From the NCBI GenBank assembly GCA_965223695.1, contig CBDCXJ010000027.1, positions 1 to 64,000 on the forward strand: a DNA stretch of 64,000 bases. Direction: 5' to 3'. Positions 57,952-64,000 of the stretch are shown here, piece after piece (position 1 is the stretch's first letter; the number at the start of each line of letters is the position of its first letter). The notes under the pieces were generated by a model. That model ran no database searches. It was not told where the DNA came from and worked only from the letters and a program-made list of their open reading frames with translations. This DNA is from JAUVPB01 sp965223695 (GTDB taxonomy: Bacteria; Actinomycetota; Thermoleophilia; Gaiellales; Gaiellaceae). A program made the translations under genes and the position numbers.

Positions 57952-59310
57952 GTGGGCGGCCCTTCGCCACGCTACGCCGAGGCGGTCGACGCGCTCGCGC
58001 GCGACGCCACCGCCGCGAGCTGGGGCGGGTTCAGCGACGAGGTCCGCGAGCGCACCCTGCTCGTCCTCTTCGACACGCTCGGCGTGACGGCCGCCGGCGC
58101 GGCGACACCCGAGCTTGTCGAGCTGCGTTCGCTCTGGGATCCGCCAGCCGGCCCGGCGCCGCTCGTCGCCGCCGGCAGGGCAACGGACGAGCCCCTGTCG
58201 TGCATCCTCAACGGCGCTGCCTCCTGCTGTCTCGAGCTCGACGAGGGCAGCAAGTACGCGCGCGGCCACCCGTGCGCTCACGTGCTGCCCGCGGCGCTCG
58301 CTCTCGGCGCCGCGCTCGAGCGTGGCGGGCCCGAATGGCTGACCGCGTTCGTCGCCGGCTACGAGGCTGCCGCCCGCTTCGGGGCTGCCACCCGGATGCA
58401 TCCGGGCGTGCACATGCACGGGACATGGGGAACCGCAGGCGCCGCGACGAGCGCTGGTCTTCTCCTGGGCCTCGACGCCGAGCAGCTCGCCGCTGCGATG
58501 GATGCGGCGAGCGCGCAGAGCGTCGCCGCGCATTTCTCGAGCGCGTTTCGGGGAAGCTTCGTGCGCAACGTCTGGGTCGGCCAGGCGGCGTTCGCGGGGC
58601 TCACGGCCGCGCGCCTCGCGCAGGCCGGCCTTGCCGGCGTCGACGGCGCTCCAACAACAGTCTTCGGTGAGGTTCTCGGCACGTTCGACGCCGACGCGCT
58701 CGACGCCGACCTCGGCGGTCATCGCGAGATAACTCGCGGCTACTTCAAGCGCCACGCAGCGTGCGCGTACACGCACCCCTCGGCCGACGCGGTGCAGCAG
58801 CTGCTCGCCGACGGGCCGCTCGACCCGGCCGAGGTCGGCGCGATCAAGGTCGAGACGTACGCGATCGCGACGACGCTCGACACGCTCGAGTGGCCGACCC
58901 GGCTCGCCGCGATGTTCTCGATTCCCTACGTCGTCGCCGAGACGGTTCGCGGCGGAGAGTTCGGGCCGCGCGCGACCGACGAGGAGCGACGACGGGATCC
59001 AGTCACGGTCGAGCTCGCACGTCGTGTCGAGCTCGTTGCGAGCGAGGAGTTCGAGCAGCGACTCCCCACCGATCGCGGCGCGCGTGTCACCGTCACCTCC
59101 GGGCAGGGCAGCCGCTCGGCGGAGGTGCGCAACCCGATCGGCGACTCCAACCACCAGCCGCTCGGCTGGGACGAGGTTCGCGCGAAGGTCGCCGGGTTGA
59201 TCGGCTCCGCGGCGGGCTCGGAGCTCGAGGCGCTCGTGCGCGGGCTCCCCGACAGTGAGTCGGTCGCACCAGTCCTCGCGAGCCTCACAGAGCTCGAGGT
59301 GCAGCGGTGA
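57952..59310 (+). CDS. MmgE/PrpD family protein
   Basis: A 452-aa protein (GTG start) resembling 2-methylcitrate dehydratase PrpD, immune-responsive gene IRG1 and related lyases. Motifs are DTLGVTAAGAATPELVELRS, LNGAASCCLELDEGSKYARG, HPCAHVLPAALALGAALERG and VAGYEAAARFGAATRMHPGV with HMHGTWGTAGAATSAGLL. These contain the family's conserved His/Asp active-site groups. The context (racemase, HyuAB, LLM) points to a dehydratase or hydratase for a nitrogen-containing acid rather than methylcitrate, but this is inference. It overlaps the racemase gene by 4 nt. Confidence 0.88.
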   Translation: MGGPSPRYAEAVDALARDATAASWGGFSDEVRERTLLVLFDTLGVTAAGAATPELVELRSLWDPPAGPAPLVAAGRATDEPLSCILNGAASCCLELDEGSKYARGHPCAHVLPAALALGAALERGGPEWLTAFVAGYEAAARFGAATRMHPGVHMHGTWGTAGAATSAGLLLGLDAEQLAAAMDAASAQSVAAHFSSAFRGSFVRNVWVGQAAFAGLTAARLAQAGLAGVDGAPTTVFGEVLGTFDADALDADLGGHREITRGYFKRHAACAYTHPSADAVQQLLADGPLDPAEVGAIKVETYAIATTLDTLEWPTRLAAMFSIPYVVAETVRGGEFGPRATDEERRRDPVTVELARRVELVASEEFEQRLPTDRGARVTVTSGQGSRSAEVRNPIGDSNHQPLGWDEVRAKVAGLIGSAAGSELEALVRGLPDSESVAPVLASLTELEVQR

Positions 59311-59963
59311 AACTTCGCGCCGTCCCGCCACTCGTCCTCGAGCCGGACGAGCTCGCCCGACGGCAGGAGCGCTACTCGCTGCTCGCGCCCACGCCACTCG
59401 AGGTCGAGATGGTCAACCTCACCAGTGGGCCTACACAGCTCAACACCGACTACGAGGTCCGCTGGTCGGAGGACGAGGTTTACAACGAGGCGATGCGCAC
59501 GCCGTGGCGCGACTACGACGGCGTTCTCCTCGACTGCGTCCTCGACCCCGCACTCGAGCGGCTCGAAGCCGAGGCGCCCGGCCCGGTGGTTGGAATAACC
59601 CGCGTCAGCGCCGGCTACCTTGCTGGCCTCGGCCACCGCTTTGCCGCCGTCGCGCGCAACGACGCAATCGCCCGAGAGTTCGGCAAACGACTCGTCGACT
59701 TCGGGCACGAGTCGCGGCTCGCGGCAGTCGAGACCCTTGACCTGAGCTTCGAGAGCATCGCCCTGCCCGACGCCTGGCAGGCAGCGCTCGGGCCGATCGT
59801 CGAGCGACTCGGTCCCGGCGGCGTCGATTCTGTCCTGAACGGATGCTCTGCGGTCGAGGTTCGCCCCTCAGACGGCCCCGCCGTAGTCGAGCCGATGGCA
59901 CTCGCGCTTGAGCTGACGGCCGCCGCGGCAGAGCGGGGCTTGCTCGGGGCAACAAGCAGCTGA
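59307..59963 (+). CDS. Asp/Glu/hydantoin racemase family protein
   Basis: A 218-aa two-domain cofactor-free racemase. The two catalytic Cys appear to be in YDGVLLDCVLDPALERL and SVLNGCSAVEVRP, the expected spacing. A Gly-rich VVGITRVSAGYLAGLGHRFA lies between. The family includes hydantoin racemase, aspartate racemase and maleate isomerase. Next to a HyuAB fusion, hydantoin or oxo-amino acid racemisation is the likeliest, but maleate isomerisation cannot be excluded. Confidence 0.85.
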   Translation: MKLRAVPPLVLEPDELARRQERYSLLAPTPLEVEMVNLTSGPTQLNTDYEVRWSEDEVYNEAMRTPWRDYDGVLLDCVLDPALERLEAEAPGPVVGITRVSAGYLAGLGHRFAAVARNDAIAREFGKRLVDFGHESRLAAVETLDLSFESIALPDAWQAALGPIVERLGPGGVDSVLNGCSAVEVRPSDGPAVVEPMALALELTAAAAERGLLGATSS

Positions 59964-60068
59964 GCCGCGCTGGACGCCACTGCGGTCGCGCCCGCGCCCG
60001 CATGTGGATCGTGGCAGGATGGCTGTCCAGATACAGACCTAGTAGCACCAGCGAGAGATGGAGAGAGC

Positions 60069-63000
60069 ATGAAGCGGATCGGCGTCGACGTTGGCGGTAC
60101 GTTCACCGACCTGATCCTGGTCGACGAGGAGTCGGGACAGATCACCGTCGACAAGGTCCCGTCGACGCCCGACGACCCGGCCCGCGGCACGGTCGAAGGC
60201 ATCCGCGAGCTCTGCTCGAAGGCGGGCGTCGAGCTCGCCGAGGTCGACAACCTCCTTCACGGCACGACCGTCGCGACCAACATCGCGCTGACTCACTCGG
60301 GCGCCGAGGTCGGCCTGATCACGACCGACGGCTTCCGCGACATCCTCCACATCGCGCGCCACAAGAAGCCGTTCAACTTCTCGCTGCAGCAGGAGCTGCC
60401 CTGGCAGGCCCGTCCGCTCGTCAAGCGCCGACACCGACTGACCGTGAAGGAGCGAGTCACGGTGCCGAACGGCGACGTGCTCGTGCCGCTCGACGAGGAC
60501 GAGGTGCGCGAGCGCGTCCGTGAGCTCAAGGAGGCAGGTGTCGAGGCCGTCTCGGTGTGCTTGCTCCACTCCTACTTGAACCCCGCCCACGAAGCGCGGA
60601 TCAAGGAGATCCTGCTCGAGGAGTACCCCGAGGCCTACCTCTCAGTCTCGCACGAGGTGCTTCCCCTCTACCGCGAATTCGAGCGCTTCTCGACCGTCTG
60701 TCTGAACGCGTACGTCGGTCCGAAGGTCGCGACATACGTCGGCCGGTTCGACCAGGCGGTCTCGGATGAAGGCTTCCAGCACGGAATTCAGCTCATGCAG
60801 TCCTCTGGCGGCATGGCCACCGTCGAGTCGGCCACGCAGAGCCCGGTCAACATGCTCATGTCGGGCCCGGTCGCCGGGCTGATCGGCGGCATTTGGGCGG
60901 GCAAGCTCTCGGGCTACGACAGCGTCGTGACGCTCGACATCGGCGGCACATCGGCCGACATCGGGGTTGCCGCCGACGGCCAGGTGCGCATGCGCCACCT
61001 GCTCGACACGAAGGTCGGCGACTACCAGGCGATGGTGCCAATGGTCGACATTGACACGATCGGTGCGGGTGGCGGCTCGATCGCCTACGTTGACGACGGC
61101 GGTGTCTTCCGCGTTGGTCCGCAGTCGGCGGGGGCCGACCCCGGCCCCGCCTGCTACGGGCGCGGTGGCAGCGAGCCGACTTCGACGGACGCACAGCTAT
61201 TGCTCGGCCGACTGCGGCCCGACCGTGGGCTGCTCGGCGGTGACATGCAGCTCGACCTCGATCTCGCCGAACGGGCGATGAAGGACGTGGCCGCTGAGCT
61301 TGGCATGTCGGTCGAGGAAGCGTCGCTCGGCGCGCTCCAGGTGCAGAAGTACGGGATGACGCAGGCGATCGAGCTGAACTCGGTGCGCCGCGGCTACGAC
61401 CCGCGCGACTTCACCCTTGTCGCGGCGGGCGGCGCCGGGCCGCTTTTTGCATGCGATATCGCGCTCGAGCTCGAGATCCCGCGCGTTCTCGTGCCGCCCT
61501 ACCCCGGCATCGTCGCCGCGACGGGCTTGCTCGCCACCGACCTCCAGCACGAGTTCGTCGCCACCGAGCGCCATCCGCTCAAGGAGCTTGACCAGACCAG
61601 GCTGCAGGCTCGCTTTGACGAGCTCACAGCCCAGGCCGTCGCCCGGCTCGAGGCCGACAACGTGCCCGAGGATCGGCGCATCGTCCGCCGCCTCGCCGAT
61701 TGTCGCTACGCGGGTCAAGGCTACGAAGTGCGCTTTGACGTTCCCGCCGGTGACGTCAACGACGCCTGGGTCGCGGATCTGAAGGAGGCCTTCCACCAGG
61801 CGCACGAGGGCGAGTACGGGCAGCGATTCGATGCCGAGGTCGAGATCATCAATATCCGCGCTGTCGGCATCGGCCGCGTCACCGAGCTCCAGGCGAGCGA
61901 GGTCGAGGCGGCCGCCGGCGACGCCTCGCGCGCGCAGATCCTCGAGCGTGAGGTCACGTTCGATGTCGAAGGCGTTCCCGAACGCCTCAACACGCCGTTC
62001 ATGGACCGAGCGCAGCTCGGCGCTGGCGACACGATCGAGGGCCCCGCGGTGATCGAGCAGTACGACACGACAACCGTGATCCCGCCCGGCTTGGCAGCTG
62101 AGATCGACAGGTACGGGAACATCGTCATCGACTGCACTACGCGCACGAAGAGCGCCGAGGAGCGAAGCGCCGCTCTGGCCACGCCGATCCTGATGCGCGT
62201 GATCGGCGGCGCGCTCCACTCGATCGCCAAGGAAATGGCGGGAGTGCTCTACCGAATGAGCTACTCCTCGATCATCCGCGAGTCAGAAGACCTCGGTGCC
62301 GGGCTGTTTGACAAGAACGGCAGCAACCTGGCCGAGTCAGACTCGACGCCGATGTTCATGGGCGCGATGCCAAAGATCGTCAAGGGCGTCATCACGACGC
62401 TGGGCGACGACATTGCCGAGGGCGACATCATCCTCCACAACGATCCCTACCTCGGCGCGACCCACTCGCCCGACGTCGCGATCGTGATCCCGATCTTCCA
62501 CGGCGGCGAACTCGTCGGCTTCTCGGGCGCTTCTGCGCACATCCTCGACATCGGCGGCGCCTATCCCGGCCTCGCTATCGACCTCGTCGACAACTGGTCG
62601 GAGGGCAACATCTACCGGGCCGTCAAGCTAGCCGAGGCCGGCGTCTGGCAGGACAAGCTCTGGCAGCACATTCTCGAGAACACGCGCACGCCGACACACA
62701 ACGCCGGCGACATCCAGGCGATGATCGCTGCCTGCGAGCTGGCGCGGACGCGTTACGTCGAGCTGATCGAGCGCTACGGCAAGGACACGGTCCTCGACGC
62801 GGCGGCGGGCTGGCTCGACTATTCCGAGCGGATGCTCCGGCAGGAGATCGCCAAGGTTCCTGACGGGCGCTACGAGACCGAGGTCGGCTGGCTCGACGAC
62901 GACGGCGTCAACCGCGGCAAGATGCTGCCGGTCAAGGTCGCGGTCGAGATCAAGGGCGACGAGGTCACCTACGACCTGACCGGCTCGAGCGACGAGGTGC

Positions 63001-63947
63001 CGACCGGCTTCAACGTGCCGTTCGAGGGGACGACCGTTTCGGCGATGACGTTCATCACGCGGATGATCTTCCTCGACGAGGAGGCCTATCCGGTCTTTGT
63101 TCCCCAGAACGAAGGGATGCTCCGCCCGGTCAACGTGGTCGCGCCGAAGGGCTCGATCTTCAACCCGAACTTCCCGCGCGCCTGCTTCGCTCGTTTCTGC
63201 CAGGCGCAGCGTGCCGTCGACCTTGCCCAGCGCTGCCTCGCGCCGGTCGTGCCCGAGCAGATCGCCGCCGGCAGCGCCGCGCACCTGCACTTCATCTCCT
63301 ACTCGGGCTTCGATGAGGACGAGGGCGAGTACTGGGTCTATCTCGAGGTCGACGAGGGCTCCTACGGCGGGCGCAGCGGCCGCGACGGGCTCGACTCGGT
63401 CGACTCGCTGATCGCCAACACGCGCAACAACCCGATCGAAGAGCTCGAGTGGCGCTTTCCGATGCGCACCGAGCGCTACGAGTTGCGCGAGGAGCCGGCA
63501 CCGCCCGGCAAGTGGCGTGGCGGCATCGGGATCGTCCGCGTGAATAGATTTCTCGAGGACTCGATCGTGACCTGCGAGGGCGAGCGCCACGACGGCGACC
63601 CGCCATGGGGCATCTTCGGCGGGCACGACGGACTCAACGCCGGGCTCCGCCTGCTCGGCTCCGACGGCGAGGTCGAGCACTGGCCGGCGAAGTTCAGCGG
63701 CCGGACTCTGCCAGCGGGAAGCGCCCTCGAGATCACGGTGCCAAGCTCGGGTGGCTACGGCGACCCGCTCGAGCGCGAACCGGAGCAAGTCGTGTCGGAC
63801 ATCCACGACGGGTTCACGACACTCGAGCAAGCGCGTGACGACTACGGCGTCGTGATCGACGAGGGCTCGATGACGGTCGATGTAAGCGCAACCGAGGAAC
63901 TGCGTGGCCGACTCGTATCGGAGCAGGCCGCGGGCGCCAAGGCCTAG
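60069..63947 (+). CDS. Fused HyuA-HyuB hydantoinase/5-oxoprolinase family protein
   Basis: A 1,292-aa ATP-dependent cyclic amidase fusion. The A half starts MKRIGVDVGGTFTDLILVDE and has LLHGTTVATNIALTHSGAEV, LMSGPVAGLIGGIWAGKLSG, TLDIGGTSADIGVAADGQVR and DTIGAGGGSIAYVDDGG. The B half from about residue 710 has LMRVIGGALHSIAKEMAGVL, LHNDPYLGATHSPDVAIVIP, EGMLRPVNVVAPKGSIFNPN and GKWRGGIGIVRVNRF. Compared with the copy at 4248 the order is the same but the sequence is clearly different, as expected for different organisms. Last gene of the LLM-PrpD-racemase-HyuAB operon, separated from the racemase by 105 nt. Confidence 0.94.
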   Translation: MKRIGVDVGGTFTDLILVDEESGQITVDKVPSTPDDPARGTVEGIRELCSKAGVELAEVDNLLHGTTVATNIALTHSGAEVGLITTDGFRDILHIARHKKPFNFSLQQELPWQARPLVKRRHRLTVKERVTVPNGDVLVPLDEDEVRERVRELKEAGVEAVSVCLLHSYLNPAHEARIKEILLEEYPEAYLSVSHEVLPLYREFERFSTVCLNAYVGPKVATYVGRFDQAVSDEGFQHGIQLMQSSGGMATVESATQSPVNMLMSGPVAGLIGGIWAGKLSGYDSVVTLDIGGTSADIGVAADGQVRMRHLLDTKVGDYQAMVPMVDIDTIGAGGGSIAYVDDGGVFRVGPQSAGADPGPACYGRGGSEPTSTDAQLLLGRLRPDRGLLGGDMQLDLDLAERAMKDVAAELGMSVEEASLGALQVQKYGMTQAIELNSVRRGYDPRDFTLVAAGGAGPLFACDIALELEIPRVLVPPYPGIVAATGLLATDLQHEFVATERHPLKELDQTRLQARFDELTAQAVARLEADNVPEDRRIVRRLADCRYAGQGYEVRFDVPAGDVNDAWVADLKEAFHQAHEGEYGQRFDAEVEIINIRAVGIGRVTELQASEVEAAAGDASRAQILEREVTFDVEGVPERLNTPFMDRAQLGAGDTIEGPAVIEQYDTTTVIPPGLAAEIDRYGNIVIDCTTRTKSAEERSAALATPILMRVIGGALHSIAKEMAGVLYRMSYSSIIRESEDLGAGLFDKNGSNLAESDSTPMFMGAMPKIVKGVITTLGDDIAEGDIILHNDPYLGATHSPDVAIVIPIFHGGELVGFSGASAHILDIGGAYPGLAIDLVDNWSEGNIYRAVKLAEAGVWQDKLWQHILENTRTPTHNAGDIQAMIAACELARTRYVELIERYGKDTVLDAAAGWLDYSERMLRQEIAKVPDGRYETEVGWLDDDGVNRGKMLPVKVAVEIKGDEVTYDLTGSSDEVPTGFNVPFEGTTVSAMTFITRMIFLDEEAYPVFVPQNEGMLRPVNVVAPKGSIFNPNFPRACFARFCQAQRAVDLAQRCLAPVVPEQIAAGSAAHLHFISYSGFDEDEGEYWVYLEVDEGSYGGRSGRDGLDSVDSLIANTRNNPIEELEWRFPMRTERYELREEPAPPGKWRGGIGIVRVNRFLEDSIVTCEGERHDGDPPWGIFGGHDGLNAGLRLLGSDGEVEHWPAKFSGRTLPAGSALEITVPSSGGYGDPLEREPEQVVSDIHDGFTTLEQARDDYGVVIDEGSMTVDVSATEELRGRLVSEQAAGAKA

Positions 63948-64000
63948 CCTGCGGCGCGGCTGAGCAGGTGGGCACGCGGCTCTCCGGTCGACCGTTCGAG
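63944..64000 (-). CDS. Possible C-terminal end of a leftward gene, partial
   Basis: An open frame from the window edge to a TAG at 63944-63946 encodes LERSTGEPRAHLLSRAAG. It would be convergent with HyuAB and overlap it by 4 nt at the stops. Eighteen residues are too few to assign anything, and chance is possible. Confidence 0.25.
   Translation of the reverse strand, partial: LERSTGEPRAHLLSRAAG

Noticed and set aside
1..64000. CRISPR arrays, prophage genes or integrases
   Set aside because: No regularly spaced 25-40 nt repeats, no cas genes and no recombinase were found apart from the IS1380 transposase.

Overview
The window looks like two unrelated bacterial genome pieces joined at about position 20,004-20,024. 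There a leftward tatC and a rightward GntR/FCD regulator meet head to head, each without its N-terminus. Gene style and coding texture change at the same point. I read this as a chimeric contig, most likely a metagenome misassembly, although recombination cannot be excluded from sequence alone.

Part 1 (1-~20,010) resembles a GC-rich Chloroflexota-like bacterium; this taxonomic guess rests on gene content and style only. It carries the start of pspA, a NarL/LiaR-type two-component pair, a UspA gene behind a run of 11-bp-spaced GGTGAAY repeats, a 41-aa membrane protein, a zinc-ribbon protein and a fused HyuA-HyuB hydantoinase/oxoprolinase. These are followed by DUF2277, a flavin monooxygenase, a cupin, an EthD-like protein, a kelch lipoprotein, a family 5 solute-binding lipoprotein and a collagen-stalk plus seven-repeat lipoprotein. 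The part ends with an IS1380-type insertion sequence with recognisable inverted repeats, then lexA, tatA and tatC. Six genes here (FAD monooxygenase, cupin, EthD-like, kelch, lexA, tatC) are each repaired by one or two small indels, often in short homopolymer or dinucleotide runs, so sequence error is more likely than true decay. Two dispersed palindromic repeat families are also confined to this part.

Part 2 (~20,010-64,000) resembles a high-GC actinobacterium, possibly Thermoleophilia-like: fused CofG-CofH FbiC, an F420-type luciferase-like oxidoreductase, fused UreAB, and an ECF sigma factor paired with a YCII protein. It opens with a peptide/amide utilisation operon (regulator, M19 dipeptidase, SnoaL, M20 hydrolase, RidA). 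Next come an MFS pseudogene beside tRNA-Arg(CCT), a secreted protein, an ABC-2 exporter whose operon ends in a redoxin with an in-frame UGA at the UxxC position and a hairpin placed like a bacterial SECIS, a sugar dehydrogenase, PhzF and a PLP decarboxylase-like enzyme. A TPP riboswitch then controls a sodium/solute symporter-PfkB kinase-BNR operon. CrcB, FbiC and an acyl-CoA block follow.

The last 21 kb is a nitrogen-scavenging island. It holds an amidohydrolase of the carbamoylase/allantoate class, an allantoinase/hydantoinase, DUF3830, a complete but interrupted urease set (ureAB, C, G, D, E, F), MmgE/PrpD, an Asp/Glu/hydantoin racemase and a second fused HyuA-HyuB. Together these could open cyclic ureides or hydantoins, remove carbamoyl groups and recover ammonia from urea.

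The most interesting items are the candidate selenoprotein redoxin, the thiamine-regulated symporter/kinase operon, the phased repeats near uspA, and the repeat family that sits downstream of genes in one fixed orientation.
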